In this document: piece by piece, positions 26,539-36,510 of the stretch
Numbering within the stretch: the first letter of the stretch is position 1
Layout of the letters: each line of letters begins with the position of its first letter
From: Clostridiales bacterium
GTDB lineage: Bacteria > Bacillota > Clostridia > Lachnospirales > WQUN01
DNA: 62,361 nucleotides
Direction: 5' to 3'
Assembly (NCBI GenBank): GCA_031270945.1
Contig: JAISWZ010000014.1
Location: forward strand, 1-62,361
Program-made: the position numbers and the translations under genes
Notes under the pieces: generated by a model
The model's database searches: none
The model's input: the letters and a program-made list of their open reading frames with translations, nothing else
What the model was told of the DNA's origin: nothing

Positions 26539-28173
26539 ATGTTCGGCAAAAAGAGTCTCACCTTAAAAAGGGCTGTAGCCCTTACCCTCGCCGCATTGCT
26601 TCTGGCATTTGCCCCTCTTAGCGCAAACGCTGCGGAGGCCACGCCCCCGGCAATCGCTGTCTTGAAGGGCGAATACACCGCCCAAGGGACGCTTAGGGCA
26701 ACCACAATTGAGATTCGGGAAATTGAGAACTCCTTAGGCACAGGCGCATTCTATATGTACTCTGACGAAACCGCCCAAACGCTTTTGGGGATATGGGGCG
26801 TCGAAATCCAATTCGAGCAGTCTGGGGACATCAAGTACATCAGGGGCACCAAATGGATCAATTATCCGTCCTACGACATGTGGGGCATGGTCGACTTCTC
26901 CATAACATCCTCATTAGGTGACAAGCTTACAGGCACTGTCATAGGCGGAAGTGACACTGGCGTGTACGCGACTACAGACGTCGGGGAATTCACCATAGAC
27001 AAGTTTGTCTATGTAGTGACCGATACATCAATCAAAGTTTCTCTTGATGGGAAAAGCATTGAGTTCGTTCAAAAGCCTTTTATGGAGGACAGCAGAACGC
27101 TTGTGCCAATCCGCCCCATAGTGGAAGCTATAGGGGCCACGGTCACTTGGGACGGTTCAACAGGAACAGCCCAAATACAGTACGATGGCAAAATGATTGA
27201 GCTTGTGAATGAGAAGTCGGAAGTCAACATTAAGACTTTAGACATCTTAAAGTTGGCGCATTACGATGTCGAGCGGGACGGAGACCTATTCTCAAACCCC
27301 AACTTCTACACCCTTTCAACAGTAACGCTTGATGTGCCAATGAAGGTAATCGAGGGGTGGACATATGTCCCTGCTCGATTTGTCGCTGAAGCCTTCGACA
27401 AGGCGGTGGACTGGAACGCCGCTGAATACCGCGTCCTCATCTCTACAACAAAGAAGGAGTACACGAACCGTCTTTTGTCAAGATACTATGAAACGGCCAA
27501 AGAGAGGGCTGAAGACAAGTTCACGCTTGAGCTGGGCAAACGCGCCCTAATGTTTTGGGAAGACTTCTCAAGCGGCGTATCCGCCCCCTTCTCCGACAGC
27601 TTCAAGTACGTGTTCCTTGGCGACGCCACTTTCAGCTCTACCCAAGCAGAGTTAAATAAGATAGGGATAGCCAGCAGGAATGAAGGAAAGCTAACTTTGG
27701 TTAAGCTGTCTGAGGTGTACGCCAAGGAAGCGGTCAAGAACGCGAAAGACTTTGTGACGCTTGCCGACGAGGTTAAGGGCGGCAAGGAAATGGATGAGGG
27801 AACCATGTACAACCTCCACGTCTACTTCAGCAGAGCCGTCATATACGATCAGGCGGCCTATCAGCTCATTTCGCCCGTAGACGAGGAAATGAAGAAGGAC
27901 TACGAGAACTTTTGGGTGATACTCAGCAACACCCTACAAACCGTAACAGGCTACAGCAGTCTGCTTGAAGTAGGCTTCGATGCCCTAAGCGCAAAAACTG
28001 GAGTCGGCGCGGATGACCTATTGTCGTTGGGGGCGTCTGTAGCGCAAAACGCTTTAACTGTGGGGGCTGACGCCCTATACGTCCAATCAGTCAACGAACT
28101 TGTGGCCGGGATGAAAATATACGTAGACGGAGAGCTTGGCGGAATTGACAGACTGTACGCCCAGTACAAGTAG
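26539..28173 (+). CDS. Secreted stalk-domain (copper amine oxidase N-like) protein
   Basis: 544 residues. Signal peptide: basic N-terminus, LALAALLLAFAPLSANAA-like core with cleavage near residue 32. Residues about 165-310 hold a copper_amine_oxidase_N / stalk domain with two halves, each with its signature: SRTLVPIRPIVEAIGATVTW and WTYVPARFVAEAFDKAVDW. These domains sit on exported Bacillota proteins, often at the cell wall. The C-terminal 230 residues are predicted helical with no known catalytic motif. A GGAGG lies 8 nt before the ATG and a terminator follows. It shares the stalk domain type with the giant CE15-like protein. Confidence 0.85.
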   Translation: MFGKKSLTLKRAVALTLAALLLAFAPLSANAAEATPPAIAVLKGEYTAQGTLRATTIEIREIENSLGTGAFYMYSDETAQTLLGIWGVEIQFEQSGDIKYIRGTKWINYPSYDMWGMVDFSITSSLGDKLTGTVIGGSDTGVYATTDVGEFTIDKFVYVVTDTSIKVSLDGKSIEFVQKPFMEDSRTLVPIRPIVEAIGATVTWDGSTGTAQIQYDGKMIELVNEKSEVNIKTLDILKLAHYDVERDGDLFSNPNFYTLSTVTLDVPMKVIEGWTYVPARFVAEAFDKAVDWNAAEYRVLISTTKKEYTNRLLSRYYETAKERAEDKFTLELGKRALMFWEDFSSGVSAPFSDSFKYVFLGDATFSSTQAELNKIGIASRNEGKLTLVKLSEVYAKEAVKNAKDFVTLADEVKGGKEMDEGTMYNLHVYFSRAVIYDQAAYQLISPVDEEMKKDYENFWVILSNTLQTVTGYSSLLEVGFDALSAKTGVGADDLLSLGASVAQNALTVGADALYVQSVNELVAGMKIYVDGELGGIDRLYAQYK

Positions 28174-28244
28174 TCCGGTTCCATCCCCGAGTTGCGGGCC
28201 ACGGGCACCTTAAATATGTTTTACGTTCATTATGATAGCCAGAT

Positions 28245-28274
28245 AAAAAGCCGCTCGATTTTGAGCGGCTTTTT
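28245..28274 (+). terminator. Terminator of the stalk-domain gene
   Basis: AAAAAGCCGCTC, loop GATTTT, GAGCGGCTTTTT: a 12-bp perfect stem with flanking A and T tracts. Confidence 0.92.
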
Positions 28275-28297
28275 ATCATTCGCAATCATTTGTAAGA

Positions 28298-28393
28298 GCA
28301 TATCCCAAAATTATATCCGAGGCTCCGGAAAAATCCAGCGTTGAAGCATTCGCCTGGATTTTTCCGGTGCCATTTCGGAATTTGGGGATATGC
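28298..28393. repeat. Dispersed palindromic element, A type
   Basis: GAGCATATCCCAAAATTATA … TTCGGAATTTGGGGATATGCTC; very similar core to the copy at 26317 (CCGGAAAAATCC / GGATTTTTCCGG). Confidence 0.9.
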
Positions 28394-28608
28394 TCTAAGT
28401 ATTGTTCTTGCGCCATAGCATGCTATAATAATAAGAGAATGGAGGCGCCGCCCCTCCATTTTCAAAGACACAATATCGATTCTTGTGAAACATCTTAAAT
28501 TGTCATATTACGATCATCAGCTGAACAGATATGATTCAATACGCTTCACATTAATCCATCATTCGTAGCGGGACGACTTTCCCATCGACGGGTGAGCAAA
28601 CTATCGTG

Positions 28609-28676
28609 GCTTTTCCCCCGGAGTTAAAGCATTCGCCAGGACTTTTCCTGTGCCATTACGGAATTTGGGGATATGC
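28609..28676. repeat. Half copy of the A-type palindromic element, fused to the AAA ATPase 3' end
   Basis: Only the right half is present: GTTAAAGCATTCGCCAGGAC … TTACGGAATTTGGGGATATGC. It overlaps the last codons (28656-28676) and stop of the minus-strand ATPase gene. Confidence 0.8.
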
Positions 28677-29792
28677 TCTAAGATTGGTGTAAAGCCATGT
28701 TTCGTATATCCGATTTGATATGCGCAAAGTAATCCCGTCGTCTGCAGTCTTTACAAATCCATAGATTTTTGCTTCCTCTGCGGGACTGCCAGCGTAGTAG
28801 CGAACAGTCTCATCTCCGTACAAAATTTTCTTCAGCAAATCCTTAAGCTCTTTACTGCCTTCAATCTGCCTCAAAAGCGATTGAAAAAGAGGCAAAGCGT
28901 CATCCGTCTTCAAAATGTGGAGGGCAGCAAGAAACCCCTCTTGGGTCCAAGCGGCCTCCAGATCCACGAATTCCTCAGTCCCAGGCAACTTTGAGTGAAT
29001 TATTGAGCAGAGCTTTGACACAAAAAAAGGGTAACCCGATGTGTATTCCGACAAAAGTCCACTTATCTTCACTGCGTCAAACTTCAAGCCATGATCGGTC
29101 TTGTATTCATTAAGCATTTCTAATATCCCGGCATTTGTCAAGCCCATGTTCTGAGCAAAAGAAACAGCAATGTTCCAGGGGATTCTTCTTTCGCCTGACT
29201 GATCTACTCGCCTGATCCTGTTTTGCAAGTGACTTATGTCGGATACTCCGGCAAGAATCACGGACTGGAACGCATTATTTGGAACCCGTCTGTAATCTCT
29301 TCTCAGGAAGCTCAAAAAGCCGTAGAAAGCGTCGCAATCCCATACATTGTCAATTTCGTCTATAGCAAGCACTATGCGCTTTTGGTTAACCTGGCTCATT
29401 TTTTGAAGAGCTGTAGTAAGCGCCCTCAGAGGAAAGCCCTTCTTCAACTCATCGTATGTCGAGATGAAAACTCTTTTTGCTTCTTCAGAAATCCCTGACG
29501 AGTCCTGCCAATCGTTTTCAGCTAGCATTTGGGATACAGCGAAGCAAAAGCCTTCCTCGGTAAATTCGCTGGCAACCAAGTCTTCAAGGCTTAACATGAT
29601 GTATGCATACTGAGGCTCCAGCAATCTTTCCAGCAAAGTCAGTGTTGTGCTTTTTCCGAACTGCCTGGGGCGATTTATGGTAATGTACTCATTATCGTCA
29701 ATCATCGTCTTGATCTCCAATAAGGTGGCGTCGGTGTTTACCATGTAATGAACCTCGGGCCGACATACACCTGTTGTATTGAAAGCTTTCAT
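28656..29792 (-). CDS. AAA-like ATPase (pfam09820-type), C-terminus supplied by a repeat
   Basis: 378 residues. N-terminal MVNTDATLLEIKTMIDDNEY followed by the Walker A loop NRPRQFGKSTTL (41-51) is characteristic of the 'AAA-ATPase-like' group. Walker B is IVLAIDEIDNVW (140-151), and a sensor-like region VILAGVSDISHLQNRIR follows. Typical members continue into a PD-(D/E)XK nuclease-like C-terminal domain; here that is missing and the protein ends LRAYPQIP, encoded by the end of a dispersed palindrome. Either a truncated family member or a short variant. AGGAGG precedes the ATG. Such ATPases are common in genomes rich in mobile DNA; role unknown. Confidence 0.8.
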   Translation of the reverse strand: MKAFNTTGVCRPEVHYMVNTDATLLEIKTMIDDNEYITINRPRQFGKSTTLTLLERLLEPQYAYIMLSLEDLVASEFTEEGFCFAVSQMLAENDWQDSSGISEEAKRVFISTYDELKKGFPLRALTTALQKMSQVNQKRIVLAIDEIDNVWDCDAFYGFLSFLRRDYRRVPNNAFQSVILAGVSDISHLQNRIRRVDQSGERRIPWNIAVSFAQNMGLTNAGILEMLNEYKTDHGLKFDAVKISGLLSEYTSGYPFFVSKLCSIIHSKLPGTEEFVDLEAAWTQEGFLAALHILKTDDALPLFQSLLRQIEGSKELKDLLKKILYGDETVRYYAGSPAEEAKIYGFVKTADDGITLRISNRIYETWLYTNLRAYPQIP

Positions 29793-31245
29793 TTCAGCCT
29801 CCTGTCTATGAGCATATCCTAGAGCAATATCGCGGCTCGCGAGAGTTGTATGCGCAGAAATTCATAAACCAAGTCCCTTTTCGAATTCAGCTTTTCATTT
29901 CTTACATTTCAGCCTTGTTTTTTTACATCAAAGCTTTTTCAAACAGTAACATCCATTAGCAAGCCCATGCGATTGTTCCCGAAGCACCTCTTGGATCCGT
30001 TGCCAAATGCCTTGTCTTTGCTCTTTTTAATGCATACGCAATCTTGGCTCGAAGGTTTTTAATATAGATATATTTAGCCTATTTGCATTGCATGTCCCAA
30101 CTTGCAAAACACTACCGTTCCGCTAATTCTAAGGCTTACGAGGATTGTATGCGCAGAAATACACAAATCAAATCCCTTTTCGAATTCAGTTAGTCATTTC
30201 TTACGTTTCAGCCTTGTTTTTTTTGCATCTAGACTTTTATAAAGTATCATCGAGCTATCTTCAATGAGCGAACCCTGGCGACTATGATCCCGAAACAGTC
30301 ATGGAACCGTTGCCAAATGCCTTGTCTTTGCTCTTTTTAAACACATGTGAGCAAACCCCGGGCGATTATGATTCTGAATCCACTTTTCTTTAAATATCGA
30401 TATGTTTAGCCTATTCAGACTTTTTCATGAGATCATCCTTAGCCGGATAGAGTCGTTATTGCTATAGCCCAGCTCACGAAACACATCCGCTCCGCTGATT
30501 ATAAGGCTCGTGAGGGTTCTATACGCAGAAATACATTAATCAAATCCCTTTTCGAACTCAGCTTTTCATTTCTTACGTTTCAGCCTTGTTTTTTTACATC
30601 AAGACTTTTATCAAATAACGTCAATCTATCATCAATGAACAAACGCCTTGTCATTGCTCTTTTCAGTACATACGCTATCTTATCCTCGAAGTTTTTTCAC
30701 TAAATATCGATATATTAATCCTACTCAATCCCTCTCATACTGAGATCTCCTTAGCCGGATAGAGGCGTTATAACTATATTCCAACTTACGAAACACTTCT
30801 GTTTCGCTAATTCTAAGGCTCGTGAGGATTGTATGCGCAGAAATACATGAATCAAGTCCCCTCTTCGAATTCAGCTTTTCATTTCTTACATTTCGGCCTT
30901 GATTTTTTACATAAAGACTTTTATCAAATAACGTTAATCTATCCATCAGTGAGCAAACGCCTTGTTTTTGCTCTTTTCCATCTCATACGCTATCTTAGCT
31001 TTTAAGTTTTTCTCCTTATTCGTCGATATATTCGGCCTATTTTAACTCTCTCATTGCGGGAACATCCTTAGCCGGATAGAGTCGTTATAGCTATAGCCCA
31101 ACTTACAAAACACTTCTGTTTCGCTAATTCTAAGGCTCGCGAGGTTTGTATGCGCAGAAACACATAAATCAAATCCCTTTTCGAATTCAGCTCTTAATTT
31201 CTTACGTTTCAGCCTTGTTTTTTTACATCAAGACTTTTATCAAAT

Positions 31246-31370
31246 GACTCTGGAGTAAGAACTACATCAAAGCCTTAAAACCAAAGCTTTGACTAAAGGC
31301 TGATGTGGCGGACAAACCTTGTGCCTAAGCCATTTACGTTTATTCGTCCGGTGGTTGTTACTGTGGAATT
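31246..31370 (+). mobile_element. 125-bp MITE-like element in the array, copy 1, with 7-bp direct repeats
   Basis: Bounded on both sides by ATCAAAT (31239-31245 and 31371-31377), which looks like a target-site duplication. The inside has GGAGT-AAGA-ACTCC-type, AGCCTT…AAGGCT around CAAAGCTTTG, and CGGACAAA…TTCGTCCG stems. Confidence 0.7.
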
Positions 31371-31964
31371 ATCAAATAAAATAGCAAGACCGGGCGACTA
31401 TGATCCCGAATCAATCACTCTTAATTATATGTATATTTAGCCTATTAAGACTTTTTTATAATGAGATCATCCTTAGCCGGATAGAGGTGTTATTGCTATG
31501 CCCAACTTATAAACGCTTCCGCTCCGCTAATTCTAAGGCTCGCGAGGATTGTATGCGCAGAAATACATAAATCAAATCTCTTTTCGAATTCAGCTTTTCA
31601 TTTCTTACATTTCGGCCTTGATTTTTTACATCAAGACTTTTATCAAATAACGTTAATCTATCCATCAGTGAGCAAACGCCTTGTTTTTGCTCTTTTCTAT
31701 CTCATACGCTATCTTAGCTTTTAAGTTTGTCTCCTTAAGAGTCGATATATTTTGCCTATTTTAACTCTCTCATTGCGGGAACATCCTTAGCCGGATAGAG
31801 GCGTTATAGCTACATCCCAACTTACGAAACACTTCTAATCCGCTTATTCTAAGGCTCGTGAGGGTTGCATGCGCGGAAATACATAAATCAAGTTCCTTTT
31901 TAATTTCAGCTTTTCATTTCTTACGTTTCAGCCTTGTTTTTTTACATCAAGACTTTTATCAAAT

Positions 31965-32088
31965 GACTCTGGAGTAAGAACTCCAACAAATCCTTAAAAC
32001 CAAGCTTTGACTAAAGGCTGACGTGGCGGACAAACCTTGTGCCTAAGCCATTTACGTTTATTCGTCTGGTGGTTGTTACTGTGGAATT
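31965..32088 (+). mobile_element. MITE-like element in the array, copy 2
   Basis: Flanked by ATCAAAT at 31958-31964 and 32089-32095; almost identical to copy 1 (one 16-nt segment differs slightly, TCTGGTGG for TCCGGTGG). Confidence 0.7.
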
Positions 32089-32679
32089 ATCAAATAAAAT
32101 AGCAAGACCGGGCGACTATGATCCCGAATCAATCACTCTTAATTATATATATATTTAGCCTATTAAGACTTTTTTATAATGAGATCATCCTTAGCCGGAT
32201 AGAGGTGTTATTGCTATGCCCAACTTATAAACGCTTCCGCTCCGCTGATTCTATGGCTCGCGAGGATTGCATGCGCGGAAATACATAAATCAAATCCCTT
32301 TTCGAATTCAGCTTTTCATTTCTTACATTTCAGCCTTGATTTTTTACATCAAGGCTTTTATCAAATAACGTTAATCTATCCATCAGTGAGCAAACGCCTT
32401 GTTTTCGCTCTTTTCATCTCATACGCTATCTTAGCTTTCAAGTTTTTCTCCTTAATCATATATATATTGACCTATTTTAACTCTCTCATTGCGGGAACAT
32501 CCTTGGCCGGATAGAGTCGTCATTGCTATATCCCAACTTACAAACGCTTCCACTCCGCTGATTCTATGGCTCGCGAGAATTGTATGCGTAGAAATAATGA
32601 ATCAAGTTCCTTTTTAAATTCAGCTTTTCATTTCTTACGTTTCAGCCTTGTTTTTTTTACATCAAGACTTTTATCAAAT

Positions 32680-32797
32680 GACTCTGGATTAAGAACTCCA
32701 TCAAAGCCTTAAAACCGAAGCTTTGACTAAAGGCTGATGTGGCGGACCAACTTTGCGCCAAGCTATTTACGTTTACTTGTCCGGTGGTTGTTACGGG
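32680..32797 (+). mobile_element. MITE-like element in the array, copy 3 (diverged end)
   Basis: GACTCTGGATTAAGAACTCC … ACTTGTCCGGTGGTTGTTAC; right end decays into GGGAGAAACGTCAATC. Confidence 0.6.
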
Positions 32798-34196
32798 AGA
32801 AACGTCAATCTATGAGTAAACCCCAGGCGACATGATTCCGAATCAACCACACTTTAAATATCTATACATTTATCTGTTTAGGCATTTTCATAGCGGGTTC
32901 ATCCTTAGCTGGATAGAGCCGCTATTGCTATAGCCCAGCCTACAAAACACTTCCGCTCCGCTGATTCTAGGGCTCACGAGGGTTGTATGCGCAGAAATAC
33001 ATAAATCATGTCCATTTTCGAATTCATCTTTTTATTTCTTACATTTCAGCCTTGTTTTTTTACATAAAGACTTTTATCAAATAACGTTAATCTATCCATC
33101 AGTGAGCAAATGCCTTGTTTTTGCTCTTTTCAACACACACGCCATCTTAGCCTTTGAGTTTTTTTCGTCAAATATCTATATATTCAGCCTATAATTAGCT
33201 CTCTCATTACGGGAACATCCTTAGGATAGAGTCGTTATAGCTACAGCCAACTTACGAAACACTTCTGTTCCGCTAATTCTAAGGCTCGTGAGGATTGTAT
33301 GCTCAGAAATACATGAATCAAGTCCCCTATTTGTCCCCTGATTGTTACGGCAGAATCATCAAATAACATCAATCTATGAACAAACCCCGGGCGACTATGA
33401 TTCTGAATCAACTGCTCTTTATATATCGATATATTTAGCCTATTTATACTTTTTCATAAGGGGATCATCCTTATCCGGATAGAGGCGCTATTGCTATAAC
33501 CCAGCTTACAAAACACTTCCGCTCCGCTAATTCTAAGGCTCGCAGGGATTGTATGCACAGAAATACATAAATCAAATCCCTTTTCGAATTCAGCTTTTCA
33601 TTTCTTACATTTCAGCTTTGCTTTTTTACATCAAGACTTTTATCAAATAACGTTAATCTATCCATCAGTGAGCAAACGCCTTGTTTTCGCTCTTTTCATC
33701 TCATACGCTATCTTAGCCTTTAAGTTTTTTCCCTTAATCGTCGATATATTCAGCCTATTTTAACTCACTCATTGTGGGAACATCCTTAGCCGGATAGAGG
33801 CGTTATAGCTATAGCCCAACTTACGAAACACTTCTGCTCCGCTAATTCTAAGGCTTGCGAGGATTGTATGCGCAGAAATACATGAATCAAGTCCTCTTTT
33901 CGAATTCAGCTTTTCATTTCTTACATTTCATCCTTGTTTTTTTACATCTAGACTAATATCAAATAACGTTAATCTATCCATCAGTGAGCAAACGCCTTGT
34001 TTTCGCTCTTTTCGTCCTTAGCCGGATAGAGGCGTTATAGCTATAGCCCAACTTACGAAACACTTCTGCTCCGCTAATTCTAAGGCTTGCGAGGATTGTA
34101 TGCGCAGAAATATATGAATCAAGTCCCCTTTTCGAATTCAGCTCTTCATTTCTTACATTTCAGCCTTGATTTTTTACATCAAGACTTTTATCAAAT

Positions 34197-34316
34197 GACT
34201 CTGGAGCAAAACTCCATCAAAGCCCTAAAGCCAAAGCTTTGACTAAAGGCTGACATAACGGACAAACCTTGAGCCTAAGCCATTTACGTTTATTTGTCCG
34301 CTGGTTTTTACGGCAG
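34197..34316 (+). mobile_element. MITE-like element in the array, copy 4
   Basis: ACTCTGGAGCAAAACTCC … TTTGTCCGCTGGTTTTTACGG ending CAGAATC; keeps the right terminal GGCAGAATC of the intact remote copy. Confidence 0.6.
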
Positions 34317-34899
34317 AATCATCAATCCCATGAGCAAACCCCGGCGACAATGATCCCGAAACAATCACTTTTTAAATATCTATATATTTAGCCTATTTCG
34401 ACTTTTTATAATGAGATCATCCTTATCCGGATAGAGGCGTTATTGCTATAGCCCAACTACGAAACACTTCCGCTCCGCTGATTATAAGGCTCGTGAGGGT
34501 TCTATGCGCAGAAATACAAAAATCAAATCCCTTTTCGGATTCAGCTTTTCATTTCTTACATTTCAGCCTTGATTTTTTACATCAAGACTTTTATCAAATA
34601 ATACCCCTCTATCATCAATTTGCAAACGCCTTGTCTTTGCTCTTTTCAACACATACGCTATTTTAGCCTTTAAGTTTCTTTCCTTAATCATCGATATATT
34701 TAGACTATTTAAACCCTCTAATAATGAGATCATCCTTAGCAGGATTGAGGCGTTATAGCTATAGCCCAACTTACAAAACACTTCTGTTCCGCTAATTCTA
34801 AGGCTTGCGAGGATTGTATGCGCAGAGTACCCATTTCGAATTCAGCTATTCATTTCTTACATTTCAGTCTTGTTTTTTACATCAAGACTTTTATCAAAT

Positions 34900-35017
34900 G
34901 ACTCTGGCGCAAGAACTCCATCAAAGCCCTAAAGCCAAAGCTTTGACCAAAGGCTGATGTGGCGGACAAACTTTGCGCCAATCCATTTACGTTTATTTGT
35001 CCGGTGGTTGTTGCGGC
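34900..35017 (+). mobile_element. MITE-like element in the array, copy 5
   Basis: ACTCTGGCGCAAGAACTCC … TTTGTCCGGTGGTTGTTGCGG CAG. A further partial right end (TTTGTCCCCTGATTGTTACGG) is at about 33334-33353. Confidence 0.6.
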
Positions 35018-36469
35018 AGAAACATCAATCTATGAACTAACCCCGGGCGACTATGATTCTGAATCAACTGCTCTTTATATATCGATATATTTAGCCTATT
35101 TATACTTTTTCATAATGGGATCATCCTTATCCGGATAGAGGCGCTATTGCTATAACCCAGCTTACAAAACACTTCCGCTCCGCTGATTCTATGGCTCGCG
35201 GGGTTTGTATGCGCAGAAATACATAAATCAAGTCCCTGTTCGAATTCAGCTTTTCATTTCTTACATTTCAGCGTTGATTTTTTACATCAATACTTTTATC
35301 AAATAACGTCAATCTATCCATCAGTGAGCAAACGCCTTGTTTTCGCTCTTTTCATCTCATACTCTATCTTATCTTAGCCTTTAAGTTTTTTTCCTTAATC
35401 ATCTATATATTTAGCCTATTTAACCCTCTCATTGCGGGAACCTCCTTAGCCGGATAGAGGCGTTATAGCTATAGCCCAACTTACGAAACACTTCTGCTCC
35501 GCTAATTCTAAGGCTTGCGAGGATTGTATGCGCAGAAATACAAACGCCTTGTTTTCGCTCTTTTCATCTCATACGCTTTTTTCCCTTAATCTCCTATATA
35601 TTTAGCCTATTAAAACCTTCTCATTATGGGAACATCCTTCGCCGGATAGATGAGTGATAGCTATAGCCCAACTTACGAAACACTTCTGCTTCGCTTATTC
35701 TAAGGCTTGCGAGGATTGTATGCGCAGAAATACATGAATCAAGTCCCCTTTTCGAATTCAGCTCTTTCATTTCTTGCATTTCAGCCTTGATTTTTTACAT
35801 CGAGACTAATATCAAATAACGTTAATCTATCCATCAGTGAGCAAACGCCTTGTTTTCGCTCTTTTCATCTCATACGCTATCTTAGCCTTTAAGTTTTTTC
35901 CCTTAATCGTCTATATATTCAGCCTATTTTAATTCTCTCATTGCGGGAACATCCTTAGCCGGATAGAGTCGTTATAGCTATAGCCCGCTAATTCTAAGGC
36001 TTGCGAGGATTGTATGCGCAGAAATACATAAATCAAGTCCCTGTTCGAATTCAGCTTTTCATTTCTTACATTTCAGCCTTGTTTTTTTACGTAATCAAAC
36101 CCCGGTCGCCTATGACCCCGAGCAACTCTTGGATCCGTTGCTAAATCCCTTGTCTTTGCTTTTTTCAATACATTCGCAATCTGAGCCTCGAAATTTTAAA
36201 TCTTTAATTATGGATATATTTAACCTGTTCAACTATTCTCTTAATGTACTCATCCTTTGCCGGATTGAGGCGTTACTCCGCCAATTCTCGCGAGAGTTGT
36301 ATGCGCAGAAATGCATAAATCAAGACCCTTTTCGAAATCAGCTTTTCAATTCTTGCATTTCAGGCTTGATTTTTTACATTGAATATATATTCACACGGGG
36401 CATGACGGGCTTGCGCAGGGCTTTCAACTGCCCTGGCGCTTTAGCGCCGACTAAAAAATCTCAGATTCA

Positions 36470-36501
36470 AAAAAGGGATGAGGGTTGCCTCATCCCTTTT
36501 T
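36470..36501 (-). terminator. Bidirectional terminator at the array/DUF2812 boundary
   Basis: AAAAAGGGATGAGG, loop GTTG, CCTCATCCCTTTTT: 14-bp perfect stem, 10 nt beyond the stop codon of the DUF2812 gene. Confidence 0.92.
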
Positions 36502-36510
36502 CTAGGCTTT

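Larger units (their letters stand above)
29834..36380. repeat. 6.5-kb non-coding tandem array, ~19 units with alternating ~316/~400 bp period
   Basis: Marker CATCCTTAGCCGGATAGAG recurs (with variants) near 30433, 30751, 31068, 31466, 31782, 32183, 32497, 32898, 33215, 33464, 33778, 34012, 34418, 34728, 35118, 35437, 35630, 35946 and 36250, with two or three decayed copies to the left. Two unit types alternate: one with GATCATCC…TTATTGCTATAGCCC, the other with GGGAACATCC…TTATAGCTATAGCCC. In both, GCTCGCGAGGATTGTATGCG, CAGAAATACATAAATCAA, TTCGAATTCAGCTTTTCATT, TCTTACATTTCAGCCTTG and ACATCAAGACTTTTATCAAA follow in the same order. Short units then read GAGCAAACGCCTTGTTTTCG CTCTTTTC; long units carry the 125-bp element. 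Both strands lack sustained open frames. Function unknown. Confidence 0.93.

Noticed and set aside
30725-30946. Minus-strand open frames in the array (also 34563-34781) and a recurring MKRAKTRRLLTDG-like reading
   Set aside because: Frames are broken in most units, lack ribosome-binding sites and use array sequence; they appear to be chance openings in one or two copies.
29834-36380. CRISPR array
   Set aside because: Units are about 200-400 bp and diverged along their whole length, with no short identical repeats alternating with unique spacers and no cas genes.
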